Made by a program: the position numbers and the translations under genes
Assembly: GCA_020746105.1 (NCBI GenBank)
Contig: CM036617.1
Coordinates: forward strand, 140,085,845-140,149,844
Direction of reading: 5' to 3'
Origin: Trogon surrucura
Lineage: Eukaryota; Chordata; Aves; Trogoniformes; Trogonidae
DNA length: 64,000 nt
In this document: positions 37,334 through 49,752 of the stretch, in pieces
Layout: every line of letters begins with the position of its first letter
How positions within the stretch are numbered: the stretch's first letter is position 1
Notes under the pieces: generated by a model
The model's database searches: none
What the model was told of the DNA's origin: nothing
What the model saw: only the letters and a program-made list of their open reading frames with translations

Positions 37334-40300
37334 GTGAGTATAGGCAACATTTCCAAAAATCTGTTCTTGTTAATTCAATGTTCAACATCTCCACAGAAAA
37401 TAAAATGGAATCGTTTAAAAAGTGTGATGAGGTGATTGAGCAGTACTTGCCAGTGGAGCAAACTCAGGATGCAAAACCCTTCTTCTCTAACAAGAGTCAG
37501 GGCTAAACAATGATCTGGCCATCCCTTCACCGTGAAATTCTTTAGATGTAATGAAATCTGCTGTGTAAATTTAAGTTGAACTGTGCTTGCACTGGAATAT
37601 TTAGAATTTGTGTCCCCTCCACATTCACAAATCAGTGTTTTTATAGATTTAGGTTTTGTGGTTTTTTTCCTATTTTGGAGTGGAAAAAAAAACTTGAAAA
37701 TAGTAGTTGTGTAATTTTCAGTGCTGGAGGAATACCAGGTGAAATCACTTTTTTTCTCCAAAGCATGAACCTTGGAAACTATTATACCAAATAAATCAGC
37801 ATCATTAAAGAAAATATTAGAAATACTAATATGCTTTATAAAAATAATCAGTAAAATATTACATCTTGAAAATAACTTTTTCTGTTCAAAATAGCCTTTC
37901 ATTCTGTAGTTTACTACAGTGTTAAATGAAAAACTTTGCCATTTTGCAAGTATTTTTGATGTGCTTCAGGATCAGTGAAATCATGTGCCTTTTGATTTGC
38001 TGATTTATTTTTTTTAACCCATTTTTGGAAGCTCTGCAAGCTTGAGGGTTTGGCAAATGTCTGTTGCAAATAGTTCTGCAGTTAGCCTAGTGACATCCCT
38101 TGGTTGCCAGTTTATGTGCAAGAAAAGACTGTAATAGGAGCGTGAGTCTCCCTTCTTTCTGCCTTTTCCAATTCATTGCCTGTTCCAGATTGCATTTTTC
38201 AAACCCAGGTGCCTAAAATTGAGGACTGTGGTGTAGCTGACACCTAAACAAAGTGATCTTGCCTGTAGAAGTCCAAAGAGTCCACCAAAGCAATCACATA
38301 TGTGGAACTACGCTGTTTTTCACCAGTGGGGGAATTAGCCCTCAGTAACTGTTCTTGGGCTACAGTCACATCTGCCATATTCTAGCCAGAAGCATATTTC
38401 AGAAACAAGGACGTTTAACCCCTTTTTCTATCAAAACGCTAGAGAAAGACAAGATTAAAGGAAACACAGCCCTCACTCAGACAGCGCTTGAAAGGTTCCT
38501 GTAATGCCCACATGCTCATTTACTGTTGCTTAGCTGAACTCTAATGCTATTAAGGAAATCCTCACGTCATTTGCTATTATTTTAGCTACCAATATCTCTC
38601 CTCAGTGTTATGAATTGTGTAAGTGACTTTGTTCCAATAATAGATGCACCATCTCAACGCACTTCTTAAGAGTTGAGCACTTGAGGTGTTAATGAGGTGT
38701 GCAAAAGTACCACATAGTGTTTTCTGTAATTGGGCAACAGACACATAGCATTATTTTTGAGTACGCCTTGTTATGTAAAGCACAGCGTCGAGTTGATACT
38801 GGTGCTCAGATCTGCAATTTTTGCTGATCCGTGGCTTTTCATCCTTAACGTCTCAGGGAATATTTGCATTTGGAAAGGTCAGGGGAATGCACAGCAATCT
38901 AGGAGCTAGAGATTTCTGTTCTTTTCAGATTGGTGTGCTGCACAAGCTGCCGCAATTCAAACATTAACAGAGCACTCTACCAATAATCCTAGGTTTTACC
39001 TGCAAGCATCACCTTCTTACATGTAAGAGGCAATTTAATTCTTCCATGAGCTCAGCCTTGAGTAGTGCAAGAGGTACTTGTGGTAATTTCATGAAGTGGG
39101 ATGAACTGTAATCACTAGATACAGGTTTTGAACACTCCAGGTTTGATGCAGGCTTGTGGAAGGAGAAAAAATTATCACTTATTTTCTCTGCAGTCTCAAG
39201 CCCCTTGCTTAATGAAGCTGCTCCTTCTAGTCTAAGGGTGCTACAGCAAAACAGTGTAACTCCTACAGAAGCAAAAAACTTTAATTTCAAAAGTGGATCC
39301 AAATTCTTTAACCTTAGATTAGCAGTGATTTTTACCAGTAATGATCCCAGCATGCTGTGAAGGGTATAAGCTGCCCATCTCCACTTTGCAGTGCATCCGG
39401 CCGCTAGAGAGGGATTTGCAGGGTCCTCTCAGAGCTGCAGTGGACTGAGATCCCTAGAGAGAATTGGGCAACCAGGAGCAAGAAGGAAAACAAAAACCAT
39501 TTTTCACAAGTCAGTCCCTGAATTACGTCTGTAAAGCTGATCTCACAAGATATGAGTGTGCACAAACAAGTGTTTGTGTTCCACAAGCCCTGTGTTGCAC
39601 ATGCAGTGAAGTGGATTTCTGAATGCACGTGCAAACTTAAAGAGCTCAAAGAAGTTATCTTGCAAATTGCTTGGCAAAGCATGCTGAGGGCCGCAGTTCC
39701 CCACTTCTGAAGCCTGAAACCATTTAGGAAAAAATTGTAATTGTAGTTTTTCATGACAGTCTGAGGCTAAACAATCAGCAAAGTTTGTAGAGGCAATAAT
39801 GTCATGTAGATTGTGGTTTTATAACCATGTCTTTGGTTTTGATACCAACTGATACAGCCCCCTCTCTACACTTACACAGTTTCCCTCTCTGCTGCTTATT
39901 TCTGTACTTACAGTCACGCCCGATGCAGGGGAAGGGTGGCTGACTTGGCTGAAAGAAGCATTGTAAAAACCTGCCAAATTTAAAACATCAGACTTGGACC
40001 AACTAGAAAAAATGCACAAGGCTTTGGGGCCCATGAGCTGTGCTTCAGATCTAACTGAAGCAGCAAAGCCACAGCCAAGCACAAGCTGGGGGGAAAAAAA
40101 AAAAAAGAAAAAAGCTCTGAATTCATGTTTTGTCTCAGTTGCTTGTCCAATTGAAAAGCAACCAAGCTTGGGGGTGGCTGGAGATGACAGGGCGTGTTGG
40201 GAAGGGTTAGATGACTAAACCTCATGGAGCAGATACAAGCAGTTGGCACGTCTGCAAGGTAGCTCAGAGTGGGGAATAGAAACTTTTATTTCCAGTCAGT

Positions 40301-41192
40301 TTGTGTGGGGGCGTTTTAATATCTAGTAATTTTCTTTTGAAAATGTTTTGTGGAGTTCCTTTCAGCATTGCGACTGAGAAACCACGGAGATGATGGTGTC
40401 CTAGTACTTTTACAATGTGATCATAATTGGGTGTTTCTGCCCTCTGTATTTCACTGTTTCAGTTCATTAGGTAGTGTAGTGGCTGGCTGGTTTCACTCCT
40501 GCAGTATCCATAACAGTGCTGGGATACAAGTGTGTGGAATCAAAAGACTGTGAGAACTTTGCTGAGGGGAGCTGGATTTTTATTCTGCGTTGCTGAAGAT
40601 GTCTATTTTGCATTTGTTGATGTGACACTAAATCTTCAGTGTTTATTCCCAATGGTGAGTTTTGCAACGCCCAAGTTCTATCTTTCTACATGGGCTGTCG
40701 TTACCTAATGATTTTTCTATACATGTTCCAGTGAAAGAGGAGGTGGGGGGGAAAACAATAAACCGAAGCTGTGTAGTTCTTTGTTGTAATACTTTTCTGT
40801 GATGTTCAGATGATTCCTTCAAAGATATGATCTAGGTCCTGGGAGAATTAGCTTGTCTTTTATTAGCTTGTCAAATTGACAGGGCAAATGTATTTTCACT
40901 TGAAAGAGAGATATGGCAGTTACTAACTTTGTGAAGGAATCAAAAGAGGAGTCAAGGGGGTTAGTCCAAATGCTAAAGATATAGTTTATATTTTTTAGAT
41001 AGACCATAGCTTTGGGGTTCAGTTATTTAGAGGGGTAGCCCCTAAAGACATTGGCTGACTGCATGCTGTCCTTACGTGGTCTAGTGTTGGAAGAAAATAT
41101 CAGCCGCTTATGGTGGTGTTGTGGATGAAGTGGATGTGTAGAGGTTGTTCAAGAAAGAAGTCTGGCATTGGGGTCGTGGGAGGGGTTGAGGT
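37334..41192 (+). other. ARHGAP8: ARHGAP8 intron, part before the LTR
   Basis: AT-rich intron with an A-run near 40090. The minus-strand frame at 37375-37902 overlaps the previous exon boundary by accident and shows no domain. No recognised element. Confidence 0.6.
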
Positions 41193-41197
41193 AGTGT
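41193..41197. repeat. Left target-site duplication AGTGT of the LTR
   Basis: AGTGT at 41193-41197 is repeated exactly at 42017-42021, on either side of the TG...CA element. Five bases is the usual duplication length for ERVL/class III elements; class II usually gives six. Confidence 0.8.
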
Positions 41198-42016
41198 TGT
41201 CGCGGGTTAGGGCTGGGCCGGCCACTAACACGGACAGACGCTCTCTAACCCCCTCTTCCCCCCCCCAAACGGGAAGAGAAAAGGGAATGAGGCAGAGAGA
41301 CTTACAAGTTAGAAAGGAAAAAAACTAGAACAGCTTTAATGAAAGTAATAGAAATAATGGTAAAAAGATAAAAGTAAAGAACTATATACAACTATAGATA
41401 GTAGCCCGATACCAAACCCGCCCCCCCCCCCACAATAGCAATCACCACTGATACTGCAGAGCAGGAGGCACTGGGGAAACCCCAGGCTCAGCGGCGGCGG
41501 GAGCTGGATACAGGGAGCTGGATTCGGGAACTCAGGATCCGGATCAAAATCAGGAGGTCAGATGGAGTCCTCTCTGGACACCGGCCGTTGCAGGAAGAGG
41601 GCGAACAAAAGGGCAAAAAGGCCAAAAAAGGGCCGAAACTCTCGTGATCACTCAATTTATACTAAATAGGACGTATATGGGATGGAATACTCTTATTGGT
41701 CACCTGTCCTGTCTATTACCCCCCGGAGGTGCAACCTTTTACTTCCTTGTGCCCCCCTCTTACTACCCAGCACCCCCAGCGTGGCACACAAGAGCCAGCA
41801 GTGGCCTTGGTCACTACAGGAATAAGTATCAGCAAGAGCCTTTCTACATACCAGTCCCAGGCAGTGACTGTAAACATCAGGTGTTATCACTGCCAGTAGC
41901 ACACACTGTCTGCAGAAACATGCTGCTGACTTCAGAACGTGCAGCCTTTGAGAAGACACTAAACTGGAAAGTAAAATTCACTAAACAGGACTGGGTTTTC
42001 AGCTAAACCCAGGCCA
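41198..42016 (-). mobile_element. Solo LTR, ERVL-like, minus strand, with 5-base target duplication
   Basis: An 819-base element whose plus-strand ends are TGTCGCGGGTTAGGGCTGGG and cagctaaacccaggcca. It is flanked by exact AGTGT copies. A TATAAAT box reads on the minus strand at 41655-41661, and an ATTAAA lies on the minus strand within cagctttaatgaaag near 41330, so the LTR is antisense to ARHGAP8. Two C-runs (41261 and 41420) and a GC-rich block at 41490-41600 give it a base composition unlike the surrounding intron. No internal retroviral genes are present. The intact duplication and several CpGs suggest a fairly young insertion. Confidence 0.9.
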
Positions 42017-42021
42017 AGTGT
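42017..42021. repeat. Right target-site duplication AGTGT of the LTR
   Basis: Exact copy of 41193-41197 immediately after the CA terminus. Confidence 0.8.
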
Positions 42022-44840
42022 GAAGCCTGATCCCCTCGGGGAGGGACAGAACAGTTACCAGTGGTGTGACAAGGCTTCCTTGCCTGCAGATCTTGGTGAG
42101 CAGGCAGATTATTGTGGAGAGGGTTGGATTCAGTTGCATGCCTTTCTTGGATCTGCTGAAGAAGGGATTGCTGTGCATTTTGGAGCAAAGCATTGTGCCA
42201 TGTCTCTCTTGAATTCCTAAGTGTCAGCCTCGCTGATGTCTCACAGATAAGGCTGAGTGTAGCTCTGCCTCAGATGATATAATCGGTTTCATTTTATCCT
42301 CAGGATTTTCTCTCTCAGGGGTGGAGCCGTGTTGTGGGTATTTTTGTTGATTGCTTCAACATTGCCTGTCTCCTTGAACTGTTCACAGAGTGGTGACGGG
42401 TGGGAACAGGTGGTTTCATCTTTTAGTTAAAAAAATTCTTTGAAATAGTTGGCCTAAAGAGAAAAATCTGGCTCCATCAGCAAGTTGCTCTGATGTTGCT
42501 TTGAGATGAGATGTTGGCCTTCAAAGGCAGCGGCTAGGTTAAACTGGGTCTGTTTTAGCTAGCGCTTGAAGACAGCACCTGTGCATGACTTGCGGGATGG
42601 AGCGTGTCAGGGAGAACTCCCAAAACAGAGGGAAAGACAACTGCAGCAGATCTGGCTCCTTCCACCTTCCACTGTCCTCTTGTATATACCACAAGCTTCT
42701 GTGCCATCACAGGGTACATGTCCCGTATACACATAAGTACCTGCCTTAGGATATACAGCACATGTCTTTGGGCTTGTGTGCTATAGAAAAAAACATTGCG
42801 GTGGGCCATAACTCTCGCATTATTTTAGAAGTTTTCCACTGAGAGAAACGCTGAAAAATTTGTCCTCGATCCCCAGAGATTTCACATGCACAACATTGCA
42901 CAGGGTGGGTGCAGCCAGTGTAAGCCAAGGGCCGGAATGCCATCTCTAACCTTGTTATATTTATTAGTATCCAAGTGCGAGCTTCATTGTCCAGCTACCC
43001 TCAGGGTAATACCTAATTCTGTGTCTCCTTGTTAACAGGGTGCTCATCATTGTCCTAATTGTTTTCCCTCCTCAGTTGTTTTGGTGGTAGCTTAGCTTTT
43101 GCTGTGTTGCTGTAGTATAATGCCATCTTGTTTGAGCTGATCTCATCTGAAGCAGATTAAATGAACAAGATGGGCTTGCTATTTTTTCTGTATAGTTAAA
43201 TAGTGCATTGAAAGCAATATCTGAAGGTCAGCAGGTTATATGTGGTTTGCACTCTAGAGAGAATGATGTGGGGTTTGCATAAGGTCGTGAAGGTCACGTT
43301 TAATCTGATGACCTTTTTTTTCGAGTTGTGAAGTCACTTATTTGAAAAGGTGGTTATGTCACCAGTATCTCCTTTTTTTATCCAGCTCTGTTTCATGACC
43401 TTAAAAACAACTGAAACCTTTAATATTTGTAGCACAAGTAGCATCACAGTAGCTCTGCTCTCCCAGAAGGATAAGGCAATAGTTGGAGGGAAAAATAGTA
43501 CCTATTATTGGAAAAATTATTATGGTTAGGAAGAAAATTCTATGCTTCTGGGCACATAAGTGCTTCTTCACATGGCCCAAGGAAGAGACTTCCATCCTGC
43601 ACTCGTGTCTAAAGGGCGTTATGTCTCCTCATGGCTGAGCAAATAAGTTCCTTGCTAGGTACAATGTTTTGAGGAGGTTGGGACTGTGCTGTAGGAGATG
43701 GAGGGGAATGAAAACTGTGTTACCAGGCAGAGGGCAACTGGAGTTTATGGATATGCTAAGAAGTGTTCACGTGATCATAATGTTTCTTAGATTCTCCTCT
43801 AGTGCCCTTAGGCTTTTCATAGTACTACAGAGCTGCCTTTTCAGGAGGCTTGATGGCAAGGCAGAAATGGAGAGACGCTGAAAAGTAGAATTTTTGCTTT
43901 CCTATTCCGCTTGAAATTGTAGCAGGAGGAATACATGGGACGTTTTGCCCAATAATTGCGTGTTCTGTTCTGAGATGACAGCTTTAGAGTAACCTGTGCA
44001 TCACAGTTTGTGACTGCACAGCCTTCCCGTGGCAGATTACTGATTAACAACTGCAGTCATCAGCCTGAGAAGAACTGGCTGAATTACCAAGGTCAGAAGG
44101 GATCAAGAGCACCTTCAGCTTGCTGGCTTTTTACAGTAACAGAGAACTTGTCAGACAGGACACCCAGACGACACTGCGCTTTAGATACTGGCCATGCAAT
44201 GTAGGAGAGCAAAACACACAGAAATTCCCTGGCAAGCTCACACTGAGGTAAAAAAACCACTTCTGCTCGTTTCTGGGCTCATATCCACCAATAGAAGCAG
44301 AACACGCCATCCAGGTGCGGAAAAGATTTCAGTGCTGTGTACTTTACCTACAGCCTGTTGCTTCAGAGGAAATGAGTGGATGTGGAGGTACTTGGAAGTG
44401 AAGTCATGCATCGGTGGGAGGGAAAAAAAATATCGTTCTAAACCCTTACAAACTAAGGGTTTATTCTATAGAGGACATAGTACCAGAACAGGTGGGATGG
44501 GTGTTTTTTTTATGCGGTTCTTCCCTGCCTTACCGCTCAGCAGAGATAATAGATTCCATATAGAAGGGTTAAAAAAAATTAATTTTCCTAATGTGAAGAA
44601 ACAGTCCAGCATTTTTGCTTGACATACTGACATTTTATGCTGTACTTGAGGGACACAGACTGCAGTGGCCCCATAGCTCTAGGCTGCATAGTCAGCCGTG
44701 AAGCTGCTAAGAAGCCAGTGATGCCCCCGTGGCCCAGGTCTACTCCTGCCATTGGCTCGTCCTCAGTACAGGCGGTGTCTTGTCTCTCACTCTCTGGGAC
44801 AGGTGTCTGCACGTACCTATTCATGTTTATGTTTTTCCAG
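42022..44840 (+). other. ARHGAP8: ARHGAP8 intron, part after the LTR
   Basis: AT-rich intron ending in gtttatgtttttccag. Frames at 44194-44622 and 44588-44968 (minus) are shadows or chance frames. I see no mobile element. Confidence 0.65.
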
Positions 44841-45038
44841 GTTTCACAGGAGAGCATATATAACAGAATGACGGCATCCAGCCTGGCCTGTGTCTTTGGT
44901 TTGAATTTGATTTGGCCGTCGAAAGGAACAGCCTCCCTGAGCGCGTTGGTACCTCTGAATCTCTTCACTGAACTACTGATAGACTTCTACACAAATATAT
45001 TCAACTCCCGAACAGTGCCTGGTGAGATCTTACCATAA
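44841..45038 (+). CDS. ARHGAP8: ARHGAP8 last coding exon, C-terminal RhoGAP helices and stop
   Basis: The acceptor tttttccag ends at 44840 and the exon enters in phase 0. The translation contains [27 protein letters not shown] and [18 protein letters not shown], closing the RhoGAP domain. The serine encoded at 44880-44882 stands where human ARHGAP8 and p50RhoGAP have the conserved asparagine (Asn194, catalytic-domain numbering). Reading on gives VPGEILP and TAA at 45036-45038. A donor-like GTGAGA begins at 45022 inside the GGT GAG codons. Human ARHGAP8 also reads PGE at this point, so I prefer the read-through and stop over splicing. The human protein continues with a longer proline-rich tail that is absent here. 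Confidence 0.85.
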   Translation, partial: VSQESIYNRMTASSLACVFGLNLIWPSKGTASLSALVPLNLFTELLIDFYTNIFNSRTVPGEILP

Positions 45039-45474
45039 TGCTCCCAGAAACGAAAATGGAGTATAGCTGCCTGAGGGAAAGGTCTCCATGCCTCAACTGG
45101 TGGGAGCTTTATATCTGAGGCTCTCTCCTGCAAAGAAAACTTTCAATACTGAGTAAAGTTTCTATAGTTTTCCATATGCCAAAGATGTTGGGAGAAGCAC
45201 ACTGCCCCATATATTCTCATCACACGGGGGAGAATACGTACATGAACTTTCAAAGACCGATAGGTCAGAGTGGATCCCCTCACTAAACCTGAGCACCTGT
45301 TAAGAAAATTCATGACACTACATGCCAGTCTAGGATCTGGAGACCTTACTGCGTGCTGTTATTTTCTGCATGGGCAGAGTTAAGTTCCTGACAACTCCTA
45401 AATGTATAGCACCTTTTTGCTTTCTGGTTTTTTAAGTTGTAATACATGTTTCTTAGAAATTCCTCTATTAAGTT

Positions 45475-45480
45475 AATAAA
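45475..45480 (+). terminator. ARHGAP8: AATAAA polyadenylation signal, first candidate
   Basis: Canonical hexamer within gttaataaagatgg, 437 bases after the stop. The downstream sequence is T-rich. Confidence 0.45.
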
Positions 45481-45604
45481 GATGGAATCGATTTTTTTTA
45501 AGATACTAAATTTTCTAAACTATTTTTCCATATATTTAAGTGTCTTGTTTTACACAAAAAGGTGTGCACAGTTGTGGCACATCAGATTTGCAGTTACTAG
45601 GGAG

Positions 45605-45610
45605 AATAAA
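45605..45610 (+). terminator. ARHGAP8: AATAAA polyadenylation signal, preferred candidate
   Basis: Canonical hexamer in gagaataaagtgttttctgg; the GT-rich sequence right after it makes this the better of the two candidate 3' ends. Confidence 0.5.
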
Positions 45611-45933
45611 GTGTTTTCTGGATAATTTGAGTTGTGCAGACAGCTAACTAATTATGCTTGCAAATATCTAATATATGCAGTTAATCACTGCAGCTGCACA
45701 TGCAGAATGTGTGGAAGTTTTTATTTTCTTAAGAGTTCAAATGGGGAGGAATAATCTTTTGAGGTTTTTGTTCTCTAAATACTTGGAATTTTCATCAGTG
45801 GAGTTATGTCAGTGAGTGCATCATACAGAATACAGACTAACTTAGAGAGGAGTAGCCCTAATGTTTAGGCTGCATGCTTTTATGGTTTGAGTTGATAGAA
45901 GTTTGCTCTTCAGATCAGTTTCTCTAGAAAGCA

Positions 45934-46022
45934 GCAACTTGGAAAAGACCTCTAGGATCATCTAGTCCAACCATCAGCCAAACACTACCATGACCACTGA
46001 ACTATATCCTGAAGTGACACAT
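45934..46022 (-). mobile_element. CR1 LINE fragment, 3' end, minus strand
   Basis: Contains acttggaaaagacctctagg and atcatctagtccaaccatca, the inverted CR1 3' UTR, followed by remnants (gccaaacactaccatgacca). Only about 90 bases survive and the microsatellite tail is gone. Confidence 0.8.
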
Positions 46023-49000
46023 GTACACTTTTTTAACCCTAGTATTAATTTTTCTGCATTGAAAGTCTATTAGTAGTCCCAATGTGAATAATTAGCCAAC
46101 ATAAAGGGAGAATTTTCAGTGTTCTCTCTTTAACGATGCCATTATTATTGCTTGTATTTGATGCACTCTAACGTAGTGCTGTTTGATTGTTAACACTGAT
46201 TGGTAATGAGGTGGTGTAATGAAGTTGTTACAGCTGCCTGCAAAGGAAAAAATAATTAACCAGTGGTTAAAAAAGGTAAGTCGTATTTTCCTTAACACTC
46301 TGGTCTTCCTGCTTCTGCACAAAGCTAATGAAACAGAGGGACTGTTTAGACATCAGTAAAAGCAAAAGTCTGAGGAGGACATTCTGTGATTCTGTGACAA
46401 TTTAGGCATCCCCTCCTGTGCAAACAGAGAGCCACTCCTTATCCTGTAGATTCTAGTAAGTTGAGGGTTTGTACTTCACGCCTTCCTCTTAGCAGTTACA
46501 CTGCCTGTGTAAAGGGTGCAACAAAATCTTATTGTAGAGGGTAAAGAGGATTCATTCTTGTCAGCAATTTCAGGAAATAAGCAAGTATTCAGAAGGCTGT
46601 GGAATGCTGGATGTGCCAGGCCTTCATTGCCAGTAGGTGTCATCTATAGCATTAGGCAATGATTAAAATTTAAAAAATACAGAGGCTTTAGAGTGAGATG
46701 TGTTAGGACCAACTTATGTCACATTTGTGTGATTTCCCCAGTTCCTCAAGTGTCTTAAAGACAACTTCTTGGCTTTTGAATATCTGCAAGTAATAACCAC
46801 CTGTGACTCCCATTTAAATATAAAACCTTGCGTAGTATAAAGAGAATATAGTTAACAGGTATTCGTGATCGTTTCATTTCAGCACAATGAGATTGTGCCA
46901 AGGATAGAAATGTGGTAGTCGTGTATTGCAACTCACCAGTTTTACATCTGAGTTGATATTACAGAAACCAGACGCAATTACGCTCTGCACTGCTCAGCGA
47001 TCTGGCAGCATGGTTCTGTGCATCAGCACCCTGTTCTTCCTCTAGGGGAGGAATTTTACCTCTGGGAATTAACAAAACCTGGGTGTTTTGCCACTCTCTG
47101 ACCTTGGTCAAAACACATATGCGTTAGTTTTGCTGTCAAAAAAAAAAAAAAAAGGAGCACCTGTCATTAGAAAAATGCTTTGGATTGAAATGCTGGTAAG
47201 TCCTATAAAATTGTGGGTTTCCAGTTTCCCATGTCCTCTGCCAGAAATCCAGCAACATCAAATGGCATTTCGTCTTAAGGCTACACTGGTTAGTGGAAAT
47301 GTGAGTCCTAGATAGTTTTAGCACAGTAACATACCAGCGTCCTGTGGGGTGAAATCCTGATTTCATGGAAGTCTGCTTTGCCCAAGAAGCCCTCAGAGTC
47401 TGGAGAGGGAGCTCCCTCATAGATTTGGTTCTCCAACTCATCCTAGGCTAGGAGAGAGCATGGATTTGGCAGCAACAATCATGCTGGTGAAGCAGACCCT
47501 CGGGGCACAGCTGCCTCTGACCCCTTTACTTTCACAAGTAAGTAAAAGAGTACCAGCAATGAGCATCCTTTCGGCTAATCTGCCTGCTTGTAGACACACA
47601 AGATGGTAGTTAAAACCGTAATCATTCTTTGGGTATCGATGACAGGTCAGACTGAAAGTCCTCCTGTACACTACCATTTTCCAGCTCCTCATTTAGGGAA
47701 TGAAGAACAAAATGGCGTTTTCTCATCTCAAGGTGCCTTCTTCCTTTAAAGAGCAGATTACATCTGTTCTCCACCAGCGTGGGTAATTTGATGCTGCTGA
47801 ACTAATCTGGTTCTGCTTGGCCTTAGCTCTGGCGGGGACAGAGTGAGGCAGGGAGACAGGGGGCTCCTGCTCCCCTTTACCTTCCTGCCTTCCCAGCACG
47901 CAACCCAAGAAAGAAGTAAGGAAGGTGCTCACATCCATCCCAGACTTTACCTGCAAGCCTGCCCGTCATGGGGAAGAGGCTTTCCCAAATCAAAGGCACC
48001 TGGGTAGCAAACTCCTCACAGTGATGAGACCCCAGTTCCAGCCCCCCTACCTCAAAGGAACTGGTGAAATCCATCTGTGGCAGAAACCCCTGATCTCTGT
48101 CCTGAGTGCCAGAGTTAACTGTGACATTAAATCAGCTCTCATGAATTATTCAGAAGGGTTTGGAGTGAAATTCATGTTAGAGAAATATATGTTTCAAATT
48201 TCCCGACTCTAAGAGGAGTCCTGGAGGTGTCCCCTGCAGTTACTTTGATAACAGTTTCTCTTTACAAATGATAATTGCACAATTCGAGCTTTTGTACAGT
48301 GTGGCCTTGTGAACTCTTCTCTCATATCAAAGAACAATTTTCAGATCATTTCCATAGCAAAAAGAAAGTGATTATGGAGATAATCTGTTGGAAACACACA
48401 TGCTGGATTTCAGTTTAAAACAATAAAATGCAGTCCTGGAATGAGAAATCAAGTGTTACCTAGCTGACAACGTACAGAGAATAAATTGCCTAAGCGTTTT
48501 AGTTTACTGAGCTGTTAGGAGTTGAAAATTGGTCCCAAGGTTAGTCTGATTATCAGGATGCCTCTAGCAACAAGCACTGAGGGGGGAAGGGAATACTTTT
48601 CTACCCTGAATCTGTGAAGAAATGTAAAGAGTTTGAACAATATCATTAACCAAGGGAGGTCTTTACATTTCTTACAAAAAAATTCCATACATGAATATCA
48701 CTTACGTGTGTGCAGATGATCTGTGTGTGCTGCGCTCCTCGAGCAGCAGCCATCGCAGAATTTCACAGAGCCTTATAAACTTCAACATATTCATCCACTT
48801 GTGAGCACACCAATAATAGAAAAGCCCCAGATACTTTATTCACATGTTCAATGTGTACTTAGGTAGCAAGTCGAACTTTTAATGGGACTGAAGATACAGC
48901 CAGCCCTGCTGCATTTCCTGAATAGTTGTTCTTCACCACCCTGGAAAACATCAGTTTGCCAACACTCCAATTTTTCAGGCAGCCCTGAAGGTGATGGGGT

Positions 49001-49522
49001 GTGGGAGGAGAAAGTCTGAGAGTTACTGCCTGTGCCTATAAGTTGTGAAGTGAGAAGCTCATGTTCAGATTGAGGGTCTGCTGGCCAGTCATGTTCCTGC
49101 TCATGCTTTGTTCATTTCTAGCATGTTTTTATCAACAAAGAGAAATCAGAAGCAGTGCTTTAAGAAGGCACCTCTCCACTGAAACCAAAGGTATGACTGT
49201 GAGCAGTGTGTAAATCCTGTGTTAAGTGATACATGTGGCTGGCGTGTGGAAGGTGTTCAGCCTTTCCCAGCAGAGCAGTACTCATTTTCACCACCTGAAG
49301 AGTTTGATTTTTGTCTTTATCCATGCTTGTTCTGGAAAAAAAAAAAAAAAAAGCCGTATCCTAATGTACCTAATGCACCTAATGTACCAAAGGATTCTAG
49401 TGTCCTTCAGCAGCACCGAAAAGCAGTGGAGGATTGTACTGGTGTGCTACAAACACTATCTTCTTTCTTGCAAACTGGAGATCTTGAGAAAGGACTGCCT
49501 TAACCGATGATGTTTCTTTCAG
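46023..49522 (+). other. Region downstream of ARHGAP8, no gene recognised
   Basis: AT-rich. A possible CR1 tail vestige (cattctgtgattctgtgac) lies at 46380-46398. Runs of 16-17 adenines sit near 47138 and 49336, and a small CCTAATGTA tandem repeat at 49360. If the candidate exon at 49523 is real, this is intron. Confidence 0.55.
49360..49388 (+). repeat. Nonamer tandem repeat CCTAATGYA, three copies
   Basis: Units at 49360, 49369 and 49378, preceded by a 17-base A-run at 49336-49352. The reading frame through them repeats Y/H-P-N-V/A-P-N. Confidence 0.75.
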
Positions 49523-49614
49523 GTTATGTCAGTGATTTGGATGGTGAACTGGCCTGGAAAGTAAAAGGAAAACTTTCAGATATAACCTGGCACAAAAGCC
49601 CTTTTCCACAGTGA
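49523..49614 (+). CDS. ARHGAP8: Candidate alternative last exon of ARHGAP8
   Basis: Acceptor gatgtttctttcag ends at 49522. If the donor-like GTGAGA at 45022 is used, the leftover G joins GT here and the frame reads GYVSDLDGELAWKV, then KGKLSDITWHKSPFPQ, ending at TGA 49612-49614. A GTGAGT at 49611 could alternatively make it an internal exon of 88 bases. I recognise no homology to the human C-terminus. The nearest polyadenylation signal is AATAAA at 50397-50402, which would put the CR1 at 49753-50260 in the 3' UTR. Phase, acceptor and a 30-codon open frame are all that support it. Confidence 0.3.
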
Positions 49615-49752
49615 GTCTGTCAGCACCTGAAAACTGTTACTCAGAACTGTCATTCTGAGGGAACAAGAGTCTTGGTTTGCCTCTCCAAGCTGGAGGTACA
49701 CAAATGTGTGATGGCACACCCGTTTCTCTGTTTCTTTGTGACTGGAGTCTGT

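Larger units (their letters stand above)
45039..45625 (+). other. ARHGAP8: Probable 3' UTR of ARHGAP8
   Basis: AT-rich sequence after the stop, with AATAAA at 45475-45480 and again at 45605-45610. The second is followed at once by gtgttttctgg and gagttgtg, a GT-rich pattern typical of a cleavage site. The 3' end is inferred and no transcript was seen. Confidence 0.55.

Noticed and set aside
37375..37902. 175-codon minus-strand frame
   Set aside because: AT-rich intron sequence with lysine/phenylalanine-rich translation, no domain and no splice signals of its own.
1513..45038. Assignment to ARHGAP1 (p50RhoGAP)
   Set aside because: [18 protein letters not shown] and [10 protein letters not shown] fit ARHGAP8. 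ARHGAP1 has FKFGQK and VFGPNLLW at the matching places.
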